Shown: piece after piece, positions 13,601-28,600 of the stretch
Layout of the letters: each line of letters begins with the position of its first letter
Position numbering within the stretch: the stretch's first letter is position 1
Source of the DNA: Ascidia mentula
Taxonomy: Eukaryota > Chordata > Ascidiacea > Phlebobranchia > Ascidiidae
Length of the DNA stretch: 64,000 bases
Assembly (NCBI GenBank): GCA_947561715.1
Contig: OX387198.1
Location: 6,386,001-6,450,000, forward strand
Reading direction: 5' to 3'
Program-made: the position numbers and the translations under genes
Notes under the pieces: generated by a model
Database searches by the model: none
Seen by the model: only the letters and a program-made list of their open reading frames with translations
Told to the model about the DNA's origin: nothing

Positions 13601-16600
13601 ATTGTGGCAGACTGCCCAAGATCAGTGGCGACAGACAGATCGTCTGTTGGAATTGAATGGGCGAAGAATAACTGCCTGCCGCGATAGCATCTGACCTTCC
13701 TCTGGGTCAAAGGGCAAAGTTGAACCTTTGGAGTTATCTGTCGTTTGTAATGAATCCGTGATTGGGGGGGTGATCGAACTTTAGTCGTTAAAAGGGTTTG
13801 GGTTGTTATTCGAAGCATAATGTAGGATACGCCCCAGAAAGCACTGGCGCATTTAAGGAGAGAGATTATATAGTGTTTTACTGTTTTCTGAAATAGATGC
13901 ATAATCTTTTTGGGGCTGTTATTTTTCCTACTAAAACACAGGCAAAACGTGATAACCATTAAATTTAATTAGCTTCTACGTTGCTTAAATCATGTTTTCT
14001 CTGAAACTAAGCCTCGTGTCAAGCAATCCATTACAGCACGGTAACGGTTTTCACTTTCCTCTGTCATCTCAGGGGGCGAGGGTACCCGAGGAGTGAACTT
14101 AAGCCCTGATAACCCCTTTGCCCCCATGACGGCTTTGATTAAATGCTACCGACGCCGGCTGTCAGCTGCAGGGCATTTACCCTTCTACTGGGAGCCCCCA
14201 TTAGTCCCAATTAGCCAACCAAGATCAGATTTTGTTTCTTTCCAAGACACGATGCTTTCACGTGTCCAGTCTTGTGGGAGGACCGAACGCGAGCCCAATC
14301 CTTTCTGCATTATTCGCAGGCTTTCTGGAATTGGGGTCCACAGTGACATAACGCCCGCAGGTTTTTCAAATTTTTTTTTGTTAGGGGTCCAGAGTTTACT
14401 AAATTGGCAAAGTGTTGCACGGAACGACTTTGAGATACCCTGATCTACCGCTTTTCAAAATATTTTTGTCGATCTATTGAAAACAGTTTACGGGTATTTA
14501 CGCGAGGATTAAACTGTCCTTTCTTTTCCTGTTTATTGAGAAAACAAGTATGATATACTTCAATTAACGTCAGTCTTCCCTCTCAACTAACTTATTTGTT
14601 TTACGCAGGACTGTCCAGACGGTGGAGTGGATTTCAGGGCTGAACAATGCGCGACGTATAATAACCAATCTTTTGGCGGGAGAACACACACTTGGATGCC
14701 CTACACTGGAAGTAAGGCTTCCTTTATGTTATCAAGTATACAGTAGGAAGTGATGCACGCGAGCACTTAAGAGCTGCATTGCATTATTATTTCTCATTAT
14801 CGATTATTATTTTCGAATGCAAAGTATTCTATTGATTAATAATAAAATTGACTCATAATCGACCAAACATAACTAAAACAATGCCAGAGCACTTTTTTCG
14901 AACAATCATTTTACAAATTCTCTGCGAAAGCCAAGCACCGTTCCTCGCCACACAGGAACGCGACACCGCGCGTGCGCCCATTGTGACGCGACAATTAAAC
15001 CAGACGGGCGCACCCCTACCCGACACCCTCCTCCTTAAGCAGTCGTCCATCCGAAACGGCAATCATTTATTCTAGAAGCTCGGGGTCGCACTTAATTGTC
15101 TAGGTCTTTGTTGATGCAACTTCTCGCAGCCCGTGGGAAGAACTCTTGTTTTCACACTTGTTCGGGCACACTCCAAAGCCCAAGTGGTGGGGTATAGATG
15201 CGAATAGGTGTGATGGTAAACACCGGAGAGTGTCGAAGTTTAAACTCGTTGCGAACTTTCCCACCTGACAACTTGCAGTGATGCCTTTCAGGTGTGACAA
15301 ACTCTGGCGGAATGTGGAAGATTTTTACGTGTTTTTGTTGATTTGTATGCGGAAAAATGTTGCAGTTTCAAGGCAAAATACCCTCAGAAATATTTCTTTT
15401 ATATTACTAAATTAAACCATAGCATTCATTTTAAACATATACAGACCATTTTCTCCGCTGCGCAAACGTTTTTGCTAAATCTGAAGTTCTTTAGTGAAAA
15501 GATTTGTCATCCGGTAAAAACAGTTAATTTTCCTTGTTGAGCGCATTTGATATTCGCTTGCGTAGAATTTCCAACATGGCATAGAATCCGCAAGCATCTA
15601 AAACGCCTTCGTCGTCATCACAGCCGCTTCTAATATGGGCCCTAGCAAGAAGTGATAGGTGCGTTCCCAGTCATTTGTATTGTATGACGAAAAACATGTC
15701 TGATTTAGATTACAGACTGTCTGCGGCAGATTACAGGGCGGGCATAGGAGCCCAGCAGACACAAAACCCGTTATTCGTAACACTAATATTTTCTCACCCC
15801 GTCATCCCAGACAATTTGCCCACAGATGTTCATACTCACACAGAATTTTCGTTAATCGCGATTTGCTTTTTCTCCAGGTTCGGTTTCGAACCCGTGCGCT
15901 TTATATTGTCAACCGAACGAGGACAACTTTTTCGTGAAGCAAGCTGAGAAGGTTGTGGACGGCACGAAATGCAGGGATGGAAGTTTGGACGTTTGCGTGG
16001 ACGGCACTTGTCAGGTATATTAACCACGTTTTGTACTACAAGAATCCAAGGTTGTTGGGTTTACGACGCGCATTCCTGTTACTCACCATCGCGTATTGCG
16101 TACAAACAACTAGGCCCAAAGGAAAGGGACTGCAATGGGTGAGGCGCCCCAGGGTCCATACGAGTCTATGGAGGCCATGAATATCAACAGGGCTCATATG
16201 AACACCATTTTTTGATTTGAATCTGAGGGATTATACCAAAAAAGGTTTGGTCCCCTCCTACAATTATGGTGAGGTTTGTGGTTACACTGAAGCAGACAAC
16301 TATTTGCCACCTAAATTATCAATGCACACCCGGTTCGCCGGTGATTAAATTTCCCACGCCGGTAGCACACTCAGCACCAATATCACAAACAAAGCGAGCG
16401 CACGCAAAGCGACGGATTTTCCGCTTGGGTAATAACACAACAACCCCAACGCGACGAACTTAATCCCTAGGGTAAGGGGCGAAACGTCCCAACTGAACGT
16501 CTACTTTCGCGCTCCATGCATTTGACAGCGCATTGCACGCGTGCCAGCACCGCTGCTTGTCACATTTCCACGCGCCTGCAATGCGGTTTAGCAGGCAAAG

Positions 16601-19600
16601 GGCGACCCCCAGCGTAAGCAGACACCCTGACATTGACAAGCGAGCGGCGGGACGAGCAGGAAATATCCTAAACTACCTCATGGAGAGCGATTCGCGAAAC
16701 TGCACTACTTAAATCGTGGTTTAAAGTTGGTCTGTTCGTACATACAGACTTTGCGGAATGTGCTGTTTAAGAGTGCTTACATCGCATTTGAAGGTATATT
16801 TTCTTTCACTAAAAGCAAAACAAAATTGATTCCAAAAGTTGCGTTTCTCATGATGCAATACCACCTTCCCGTGGTGTTAAACAGCAAAATAAACTGCAAA
16901 ACTGCATTAATTACAAAATATCATTAGGGGAAAATACTCATTACCTAAAAAATCTGCAGACTGACGCTACTGATGATGAACACAGTTTAGTGTTTGGAAC
17001 GTTTGCATTAGTACCAGATTCCTATAGATGTGGCAATTACATTAAAGATAAAAATTATCACTTTTCTGTGATCAGCGCACCAACTCTATCCTGTCCAGTC
17101 TTCAGACGCGCCAAATATCATCTCAGCAAAACCGATGTTTATGGAGAACCAATTAGGCGTGACGCAAACTCGCACGTAAACAGTGTTTTAAAGAACCCGA
17201 GGCGAAAGGAGGATTTTGGGTAAACCTTTCGCAACGCGTCACTTGCGACAAAGTTCTTTGTTCCCATTCGGAATGGACCCGTCGACGGGAAACGCACACA
17301 ACGATTCGGGCCGTGTATTGTTTCTGTGCGGTCGGCGACGGTCGAAAGCAGGAAGTTTGCGGCAAAAGTTGCGCTTTTAACTTTTTTCACACGTCTTTGC
17401 TGCTGACGTTAATTGCGCGGAAAAGTGCGTCGCGTCCGAATAGGAAACAACAAAATGCTTCAATCGCCAACGCCAATTTCGGTTATCGCATGTGGCCAAA
17501 TGCTTCCCAACACAAACAAATGTTGCTGACGAAAATTGAGTCTTCCTGTTTAACCGATGCAGTGGTTTGATCCCGGGAGCATAAATTTCATGTGTATAAT
17601 TTGTTGCACCTTTAAATGTTACCAAATCGCTCCGTTTTGAATATACCATCCGCTTTGTATGACATCACCGCTAGTGACGTCCACATATGTCGCTTCCTGT
17701 CTGCTTCTACGGTTTCACGCTGGCAGACAGACTTCATTTAATTCGATATGTTTGTCTTGTGTCTTTGCCCACAGTAATCACCCTTTGTCGCCACCGAAGT
17801 AGGAGGAAGCGACTCGATTTCGTCGGGTCATTGTGATAGGCGTGTCATGTGACCTCGTCCTCACACTTTGCAACAACGAAGCTGACAGTTTTTCCCCCAA
17901 ACAATTTGTTGATTGACAGATTTAATCCAGAAACAATACAGTACGATGTATAGGAAAGCGTATGTTCATTCTAATCTGTTTTGGGCATCTATAACACGGG
18001 GGAATAGAGTTTATTTGGAGTTGACCGCTTTAATTCTCAACAACTGATAAATGGCAGAACAAATTCCACCTGTCTACACGTCAATGCCCACAATATTAAC
18101 ATCAACATGAATTTCAACTATTAAGAAACGTTTATATGACAAAAAGAGTTTTAAACATTTCAATAATATTCAGACGTTTATTTCTGAACTTTCTGTGAAC
18201 AAGGAGTGCTCTCACAATGCTCTTGATTCACTTAATATACGTTAACGTTCAGACAGTTCAGTGGGCTTTTATTTCAAAGCTGTCTGGAAAGTTACGGAAA
18301 CGTAAAGGCGGAAGGAAATAAGGAGCTATATAGAGTTTCACTGGTGCCGCGTAATTTACATCAATGTTGGCAATACATTAAATGTTACCAAAAAATACGT
18401 CTGCGAAGATGAACGAAGTACGACCTAAATCGTCCTAATAAATATATATATATTGTATTATTGTAGTAAATATCGTAAAAATATACATGAGATTATCGTG
18501 GCATTTCAGCCAAAGCTTGATTACAAGTCAAAGCTAGATGAAAAGAAAAATGACATTTACCCGACAAGCCACTTATTGGTGACCCGGTGAAACCCTGTAG
18601 CAGTGTTTTTCTCCTTAGTTTTTTTGCCGCCTTTCTTCCGGCGAGAAAGTACACATACCAGTAGCGTTCTCGACCGGGGTGACAGAAGTTGTGCCGGCAC
18701 CATATACGGGCCAAGAGGGGCCCCTTTCGTTACGCCGCTGTACTTACAAATAAGAGCATTCTGCAGAGAGCGGTAAAAAGGGTGGGTGTGATGCTTTCTC
18801 TGTTCGACTCGGGTCATTTACCACCGTGTGTGCCAATACACCGTTCGTCATGTTATGTTGTTTTAAACCGTTTTGACGATAATCCGACCTGCGCTGCTTG
18901 TACAAGCAATTTACACCGTAACTCAATTTGACTTGACTTTTTACAAGTAGGTCATATTGTTAAGCTTCACCCCCTGCTGGGCCTGTCTGTACATACACAA
19001 GCTTTGCGATTCTCTGGGCGTAAAGCAATTATAAAACCTCGTTGTCGTATCGTATCTTACGAGTACATTTTGCACAAAAGTGCCTTTGTTCGTCGCAGTT
19101 ACATTGGTACCTATGCAGGACGAACGAGTACCTGTGTTTCATGTGTGAAAAGCGAAACTTGTTGTCAGTTGATGTGTACGCAAATGTCGTTCATTCATGG
19201 ATACTAATTTTATCTATAATTCCACCCTTTGTTAGCATTGTTATGTCCGAGAAGCGCATTCGAATCCCTCTCATTTCAAAATAGTGGTTTTACGTTACAG
19301 CACAAATCGCAGCTAATCTGATTTGGCATAAACAAGTCGATTCACCCGCAGCCAAAATACCTTCTCCGATGGTGTTGTATTTATTTTCGATTCGCCATGA
19401 TGCGTGGGACACCTGGAGCGCGGGGTATAATTTAATCAGACGACGCGACATGAGCGCCCGTTATAGAATTTCAGCTCGACAGCAACAAAGTGGGGCACGC
19501 GGGGCTTTCATTCATTTTTTAAACTTAGATGACTTCCAGTTTACGTGGGATCCAATATATAACATTGCACGCTCTGAATTTAGTTCAAAATTGGTTATAA

Positions 19601-22600
19601 ATTGAAAATAACTTAAAAACAGCATTGCGTTATATACATAGGTACATGGAGTCAATAAGATGAATTCTGGGGGTATTACGTTGGTTTTAAGATTACGTAT
19701 GACGTTAGTTCCGTTCCAAATGGGCCAAAGATAAAGCTTCTCTCAAAAACTGTTTTTGTCGAACCTACTTTCTTGCAAAGAAACCAAACACGCGACTAAG
19801 CCGAGTGTATCTTTTGTTCCAATCTGTATAAGGCATCTAGGCAGACTCGCAGGTGTCAAGGCATTTGACCCCGGGTCAAGGGTCACTTTGTTTTCACGGT
19901 CATTGACCTTGAGCTGTGGCCGGCACCGGGCCAGTGTTTACATTGTTGGAGGCTGCACTCACGAAAGCGGCCACGGGTGCTGATTGACTGTGAGGTTTTG
20001 GTAAAACTGCCCACGGACGTCGCTGATAGACTTCTCGTGATAGTATCCACAGCATAGACAGCTGGCTAATCACATCGCTTGGCTAAAAGGGTTTATAATG
20101 AACCTGAAATGGTGATGCCATTTCTGTCAACGCCTAGGACCGACTGCGGACAACCTAGCACTTGCATTTGGTTGCTTTAAAAACATAAGTAAATACTTGC
20201 AATCATGTTACAAGTGCGAAATACCTGCTATTTGTTTTCATACAATTTTCAACTTAATCATTTCCTATTATTTGTATGTTAAAAAGTAAATCTGTGTTTT
20301 TGCCACAGGAAGTTGGATGCGACATGATGCTCGGATCCGGTTTGGAGGAGGACAACTGTCGGGACTGCGGAGGAGACGGATCCTCTTGTTACCACGTAAC
20401 AAACATCTTCGCTGCCCCTAAACTTCCAATAGGTATGTAATGTTGAACGTTCCACATGTTGACTCTGTGTTATCTCGACAGTAATGATGCCAACGTAACC
20501 TAAAGGAACAACCTCAGTGTGTGTTTGCATAATGTAGTTTAAGGAATTGCCCTTGTTTGCGTATTGTCTCTTCTTAACATTGGGTTATACCAGTTGCAAT
20601 GCACTTGTGTTGTAATTGTTGTTCTATTGTTTATACTTTTTTGAGTAAAATGCTCAAAAATGTGCCCTACTTGCATTTGAACCCTGGGCAGACCGCTCAG
20701 CGATAACGGACTTACGATTAATCTTTATCAAATCGCGTCTCGCAGGATCGAGCCTGGCAATTTGTCACACTAGTTTAACAAACCACACACGTTGTCGGCG
20801 TCACTCAACAAAAGATTCGTTTTCAAGCTTTCCTGTTCATCCCTTATTTATCACCGTTAATTCCTACTCGCTGTTTATTATTCTCCTATTCTTTCCTGTT
20901 TCTTCTGCTTTCTCTTTGCTCTTGTCAACTCTGAAATCGAAACCACTTTTCCTAATTTCATTGCTTTTCCATTTAATTCCCAAGTATTTTTGCTTTTTTA
21001 ATATCAGCCGGACAGTAATCCAGCTGTTGCAGGACGAGGATGTTATATTGCTAATAACCACATTCCAAAGCATACATTCCAACCAAAGTTTAAACAGCGG
21101 TTGCGCAATGCGAGATTTGGTCTAGTTTCACAAACAGAATATCCATTCATCATTTGAGTTCACAAACAAAAGCGTTTTCTTGTCTTGCCCCAGAGATGGA
21201 AGCTCTTGACATAGTTTTGGTGAGTTGGCAAGCCAAGAAGCACCCAGACCCAGCAGAGAACACTATAAATAGGCTTAAATGAGGCTGAAGCTAAATCTGT
21301 TCACGGTCCTTGTTATTAAACAACTGTCAGTCCCGTTATAGAATCAGTCAGACGTGAAGTACGCCTTAAAACGTCGGGGTATTACTTAAAATTCCCCATT
21401 CCCTAAAAGTTTATTTTACTTAATAATCCCCAAACCATTCCTCGCAAATAGTTTACTTTCGGAACAGCAGCTCGGTCGACCCTGTGTCAACAAACAATCA
21501 CAGATGGAAGTACTCGAACGCCGCAGTTATGACGTATTAAATAAACAGCGACGCGAGCGAACTAACCTGGGATACTATCGCTAACTGCACTTTCAAGGCT
21601 CCTGCTTTTGTGAATATTTACGACCATTTCTTTAATTTAAAGACGTTTATTTGTCCAGAAAGGAATTTTTGCCCTTGTAAACCAAAGCTTTAAATTAAAA
21701 ATGTAATTTCAATTTTGTTGCTCTTCTTTGATATCTTTATTGTTTACTTTAAGGTTACACTGATATTCTGGTGATACCACCTGGTGCTACCAACATACAA
21801 GTTCAGGAATATGTTGCGTCCCGTAACTACCTTGGTAAGTTTACAACAACTTCGTTACATTAAACCTAAAATAAACTTTGATTGTATATCACTACTTGTG
21901 TTAATTGAACAGAAATATGACTTTTTGTGAACACAGCAGTAATACAAAAAACATGGCTGTGGTTGGGTCTCATGTATTAGAAGATATAGGGATTTTCTGG
22001 AAAAAAGGCCGTTTTTTTATGATGAACTTTCCCGTCACTGCAAATGATTGCATGTTTACTACACTTTACAAGTTGCTGATTGCAATTTCTAACCCTTCAA
22101 CTGCGACTGAAAACCACATATATCTGCAGCCATGCGTAACTCATCAAAAATCTACGTCCTCAATGGAAATTGGAAGATCGATCACTCTCTAGCGCTGCAG
22201 GTGGCTGGTACAACATTCAGATATCACAGAAAGATTGACCGCAGACGGGCGCCAGAGAGTATCACAGCACTCGGTCCAACGACGGAAACCGTTTACATCG
22301 ACGTAAATATATCGTTTGCTTCCTTAGACTTTCAAGGCTTGTAATTAAACCTTAAAATGTATTTTACAGTTGGTTGTCCAGGGCAGAAATAAGGGCATAA
22401 AATACAGCTTCTACCTTCCCACTGGCACCAACGACCCGAATCACGGACAATACGAGTGGAGAGCGAATGAGTGGAGTCGATGCAGCAGGGACTGTGGTGG
22501 TGGTACGTTGACATTATTAAAACTTCAGGAGTTACATGTGTATATCAATGGTTTAGTTCCGCATGTAAGAGTTAACACCACCACCAACAACAACAACAGC

Positions 22601-25600
22601 AGACAAGGAAATTAGGATAATAAATTGGTCAAAATTGATACACCGTTGGCCTCTACGTTACCCAACAAAACCACGTAGTCAATTAGGTTAAACTTTTCAG
22701 GGAGGTCGAGACTGTCGAGACAGTAATATTAGAACCCGCCACTTTTTGTATTAACGCTTGAGACACACGCGCCGGCTCTGTAACAACAACTGATTGCGCG
22801 TCGTTTACCTGCTATCAATCAACACAACCAAAATTAACGCCAGAATTTCGTCTCGGCTTGGGGCATTTTACTAAATGAGGCACTGCGGTTAGCACCAATA
22901 TTGCTTCACAATAAACCTGTCTACCCAAACGATGATGTGGGTCTGCGATCATGCATTGAAGTCGTGATGCATCTACTAGCAGACATCTTATAGACGGTGA
23001 CGTTATTATGATTTGAACATTAGGCAGGTGTTTCGCTTGGCAAGTGTTAGAAAAAAAACGTGCTTTAACGTGCCAGGAATATTGGTTTTGATGACGGGAT
23101 TAACTTATGTTTTGAAACTCGCGCTTCGAACACAACTGCACCTGCAACATTTGTTCAACTTCATAAAACACAGACATTCCATCGCGTGGCCAAATAAACA
23201 CAATCACTTTGAGAACGCAGCAATCTGACACGCGATCGGCACAGAGACAACGTTTTTGAGCTATTTTCGTTGCTGTTAAATCGTGACGAAAGTATCTCGA
23301 ATGATTTATGTTAAACTATATGATGTCCAAGTGGTGCCCCTCTCCTTTGGGAAATAACCCACAATGTCATGCACCAGTGATTTTGCCTTTTTCCCAGTAT
23401 GCTTGTCTTGACCTGGTGCTTATGACCTTGTGGTCAGTTGCTACTGTTTGTGGAGCTGTGAGCAGCTATAGCGTTTGTTTAAAATACATTTAACTAACTT
23501 TAAAATTTCAACATGTTGTTTTCTTCACACAGGAACACAAACCAGGCGCCTGCGTTGTTTCAAGGGCGAAACGGAAGCATCTTCCTTCTATTGCAAATCC
23601 ACACAAAGACCGGCGCGACGCAAGACCTGCAATGAAGAACCATGCCAAGCGAGGTGTGTTAAAATATCATTTCCTAAAGACAGACATTAAAGCCAAAAAA
23701 ACAGTTCTGAAATTTATTATCAAACGTTACAATTGTAATCACAATCAATGTCAATAAGAAATGTAGGCGAGAGGACATAAAGGCGATGAATATTGTTTGT
23801 CTTAAAGATTTATAAAGCATTAAGTTATGTTCCTAACATTTCCTTCATACTTGAACTTCCAACGTTTGAACTGCATAAATAATTGTAGGTTACTTTAGAG
23901 ATATTTCCTAGATGGAAAGCCGGAAATTGGACAAGATGTTCGGCGACTTGTAATGGGGGAGTGCGATACAGGCAGGTGTACTGTACGGAGACGCCACGCC
24001 TTTCCAACAGGTAACATTTCAACATATAATTAGGCCTATGTTACAAAATAGATCAAGTTATTCACCAAGGCAAGAGGCTGGGGTTAAACGATTGGTGTTT
24101 GTCTTTAGCCCACCCAGACTTGTGAGAAGGGAGCGCTGCGAGGAAGAGGACGCGGATCCGTTGCCTAGCAACCAAGAGAGCTGCAACATCCAACCGTGTC
24201 CGGGCTGGGAGGTTGGGAACTGGTCGGAGGTAAGCATTGCCAACATAACGACTAAACGTTTTCAGTGCTTAACTTGCCCGTATTTAAAAGTGTTCGACCA
24301 CGTGTGGACCCGGACTGATGGCCAGAGAGGTCAGGTGTCAACCCGCCCACTCGTGCCGATCAAGTTCAATGCCTGATCGAACGATGACGTGTGATTTAGG
24401 TCCATGTTCGGGACTCCAGTGGGTCGTTAGTGAATGGAGCGAGGTAAGGGTATTAAAATTTTATGCAAATATAAACAAGTTTTCTTGTAGTGTTTCGCAA
24501 GGGGCCTGATCTGATGTTAATAGGATATTCATTTTTTGTCCATTTTTTGCAACAGCGCGTGTCTATATTAGCTTGTGTAGCATATTACCAAACCACATTA
24601 CAGTTAAAAACGCATTTCCAATCATGGGATTTCTTTCCAGATCACCATATTGTTTTATATAAATTTGCATGCAGCAAATAATTAGAATTTAGTGAACTGC
24701 ATGCACCAAGCTGCATTAATAAGATAAGTCGAAACAATGGCAATATGTGTGCATCTCACAAAATTCCTATTATTTTAGTTGAACATTAGGTATTTTAAGC
24801 TTGCTGTTAAACGACGATGTCGCAATATGTTACTTATTGCAGTGTACTGAGGACTGTGGAGAAGGAATGCAAACGCGCATGATTCATTGCGTGGATGCTG
24901 AAGGTAAAATGTACACAGACGAGTTATGCAGCGGCCTGGAAAAACCACTTCACCACCAGACATGCACTGTGTCAACGGGATGTCCAACCACTTTACACTG
25001 GATGGCAGCAGAGTGGAGCCAGGTTGAAACTTTTGTTTATTGCTCTATTAGTACAGTTTTCTTTTTTTCGGAAAAAAGTTCGAAACCCTCATTTTTAAAT
25101 GTTAATGTATTAGATATATATTTTTAAATCATCACAATATTTATGAGCACAATGCGTTTTCGGCGAATACCATGACAGCTAAAGTATATTGTGACAAAGA
25201 AATAAGTTCCTTTAAATAAGTATTACACATAATATCTCTATCACACGAATCATCACATCCAAGATTAGGTCTCAAAGGCCACAAAGATTTGTCATCGCAA
25301 AACATGCTTCGAAACATCACACATACTTTTAATAGTTAGCAAAGTAACAATCTGCAACTTTTTTAGTGCTCGTCAGCTTGCGGTGATGGGATGCAAACTC
25401 GTAAGGTTGTGTGCGCCCTACAACGGGGCAACACCTTCCGGGTCTTCCCCGATGAGCACTGCGAAAATGTCACCGAAGAAAATGTGAAACCGCCTTTTAT
25501 GCAGAACTGTACGTTGGGTCGGTGTCCAGCAACTTGGTTCACAGGCAAGTTTCAATTTTCCACGTGTGTTTAAGCACGATTTACCATTTTTAAATTAAAA

Positions 25601-28600
25601 GTTATGTGTTTGCGTTAGTCTGGGTCATTGCTACAGTTTTGCCAGTGGAAAAAGTTAACTTTCTGAGTGCATAAAGCGTGTACAAAAAAGATATAATTCG
25701 CACTAAACTATATTTATCATAACATCGACGTTTTGAATCACCAGGACCTTGGAGCACGTGTTCGTCTACCTGTGGGGGTGGGGTGAGAAGTCGTCAGGTG
25801 ATGTGTCTCTCCGAGAGCACATTTCGTCCTCTTGAGGAAGGGGATTGCGACAAAGAGGGGAAACCCCAGTACGAACAGATCTGCAGCGCCAACCCGTGTC
25901 CACTTCAACGTAGTGGAGGTTAAATGGTTTTTAATAGGAATGTTTTGTTTATTTTGGCGTTTACTGCTTTGCAAATGAAATTGAGTCATGGTACTGCTGA
26001 TGATGGTGCTTTTAGAGAATTTTTCATGTAATTTTTCAGATTAAGTGGATTAATAATCATAAATACTGGTGACAAAACGAAAATCACAACATAGCAAACC
26101 GTGGACTGTTGGCAAACATATGTACATCAGACTGAAAAAAAGTATTTTTACGAACCACCCCCTTTCGATTTCAGGGTTGCCTGCCGCGGATGGACTACAT
26201 GTTGTCGAACGTGTTACGCAAAACAAGATCGCTGAACAAGAAGAAGACTGCAGTTTATCAAGATATGGATGCTGTCCAGACGGTAGAACAAGTAGAGGCC
26301 CCGGAGGAAAAGGTTGCATTGAAGTCAGGTATAAATCGACATTACACGCCACAATGTTTGGTTCTTACAAGCATGTCTATCACCTGCAGTGTGTTGCCTT
26401 TTATTAACGGATTATCGAGCTTTTTTTACCCCAAAATGGATTGTGCATTTAATATCGAAAACCCTTTATTTATACATTTTTCACTCCACCGGAATTAAAA
26501 CCCAGGTTATTGACAGGAATAATTCCGATTTTTCTGATTGCCATATGGTTCGGGCGCCTTGACCGATAATTTCATGTTTTGCCTTTTTTCCTCATGTTGT
26601 CATTTTATTTTCAGAAGTGGAGTAGTGCCTACAGCGCCACCATGCGAATCGTCTGAATTCGGTTGCTGCTTTGGAGGACAAACAGCGTTAGGTCCAAAGA
26701 AGCAGGGCTGCCCTGAACACGGTAAATTCGGAAATAACTGTAGATATATTTCATTGATAGCGTTCTTTATCGTTGTATAAGCCATGTTCATTGACAACAA
26801 TTGTGTTCTGCGCATAGATTATTGTTACGCGGATTTGGACACTGGCGGATATTGTGGCAGCTGGGTTTCGCGCTGGTTTTACAACCACACTACAGCGCAA
26901 TGCGAGCACTTCTGGTTCGGCGGTTGTACGAGTAACCATAACAACCACCTGAGTGAAGACGCGTGTCACGTGACCTGCAAGTTGGGTCGTCTGCCAGGTG
27001 AGAAAACTGCACAGAGCAATCGATAAGCACTGGTTGAAGATATAGAAAAAACTGCATAGGATTAGTGAATACAGCTAAATCTGCAAAATGGCATTCTTGC
27101 AACAAGAATTTCATACTAACTGAAGCAATGAATGTTTTGCTAACTTGCAAATGTTTGCAGACCAGATTATCACAACAGACGCAGTTCCAACCTCAACAAC
27201 AGGAATAACGATAACGACCGAAGCCACGACATTGAGGCCAACTACAACCGAGCTCACAACTACAACCTCAACAAAACCTACAACTCAAACAACAACAACA
27301 ACAGAAACGCAACCGTCAACAATACAATCCACCATAACTTTCAATCCACAGCCTGAAGGTGTCCAAGGAGCAAGCAGTAGAAATCAGGCTTTTACTGGTC
27401 ATTCGCGGGTCACAACTATCACCAGAGGCCGGTCAATAGTGGCCAGGGCGGCACATTGCACTGATCGGCAGATTAAGGGCCCGTGCTACGGTCATTACTG
27501 GCGTTGGTATTTCGATATTCTGGATGGGACCTGCAAACTATTTGTCTACGGAGGTTGCGCCGGGAATCGAAACAACTTCAAGTCACGTGAGGAGTGTGAA
27601 ATGGAGTGTGACGAACAAGCAATTGTCCCCGGTGAGTTTTCCACGTTTTTGATATCGTTTAGAAACTCCCACCAAGTTTGCAACGGAAAACATGCAACGG
27701 ACTTTGTGTCCTTGTGTTCCAATGTGTTGCATGTACTAAACTGCTTGTTGGAAAACGTTGAAGACATTCGGGTAATGCTTTATAGGAAGAACGAAATGCC
27801 AACGTACTCGGATGTTGGCGCTGTTTGATGGTCGTCGTTCTCCTCAATGCCACCCAAGTACTGGCGAGTTTTTATCCAGGCAATGCGTTAGCGACGAAAG
27901 CGACGTGACGTCAACATGCTGGTGCGTCAATCCAGCCACAGGCGAGGAGATACGAGGAACAAGAGGCACAGCGGACTGTAAGTATTACGTTTTTCAACAA
28001 ATTAAATTACTAAATTTTCTAAGCTTAGGAAGAACAAGTTTAAGCATAAACAAGCATAAGAGAACAAGAAGTATGAGGAGTAACGCAATTAATGCAAAGG
28101 CACCTTAAAATTTTGAATGTAATTTTGAATAGGTTGCCAAAGTGACTTTATGGAAGACAATAGTTAAATTTGTCCTATGGCTGTTTACAGTTGCGTGCGT
28201 TGTTAATATAACAAAAAAAAACTGTGTGATGAAATTTATTTTAATTTTCAGGCAACCAAGCTTGGAAAAATCAACATGTGACGTCACCTTGCATAGCTTC
28301 AACATACGGCTGTTGTCCAGACGGAACATCAGCTGCAAAGGGACCAAGAAATCTTGGCTGTCCACGTTAGTGCGACTTATGTGCGCTGGAAACGTTAACG
28401 AACAGTGTTACATAGACCTTTTTGTCCACAGGAACAGTTCGTTTCAAATCAGGACGAGTCTCAATGATCGTTTCAAAAGGAAACTCCGTGCGTCTTCCTT
28501 GTCCGGCTGTTGGTTATCCTCGTCCATCAGTAAAGTGGTTTAAAGACGGCCAGGAAGTCGAAATGACCTGGTAAGTGAATTGTTTTCATCCAAAGTGTCT

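Larger units (their letters stand above)
7721..22302 (+). other. papln: Papilin: ADAMTS-like N-terminal cassette (exons 2-8)
   Basis: Domain block. Exons 2-3 encode the first TSP1 repeat, with the WGAWGEW tryptophan ladder, CSRSCGGG and a CNIQ end. Exons 4-5 encode the ADAMTS-type cysteine-rich segment (EQCATYNNQSFGGR, PYTG, NPCALYC, VDGTKC, CVDGTC). Exons 6-8 begin the spacer with VGCDMMLGSG and CGGDGSSC and carry the ADAMTS core IPPGATNI and VLNGNWKI. There is no metalloprotease domain upstream, so this is an ADAMTS-like (papilin) protein and not a protease. Exon phases are continuous (0/2/0/1/0/1/1/0). Confidence 0.88.

Noticed and set aside
13297-13959. 220-codon minus-strand frame in papilin intron 3
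   Set aside because: No domain, no start or splice support, mixed composition; a chance ORF.
18703-18736. Transposon-like terminus in papilin intron 5
   Set aside because: Only one end resembles a known terminus; no matching inverted end or target duplication was found, so no element is called.
24160-24172. X-box-like GTTGCC-T-AGCAAC in papilin exon 12
   Set aside because: It lies in coding sequence inside the gene, far from any start, and is explained by the codons there.
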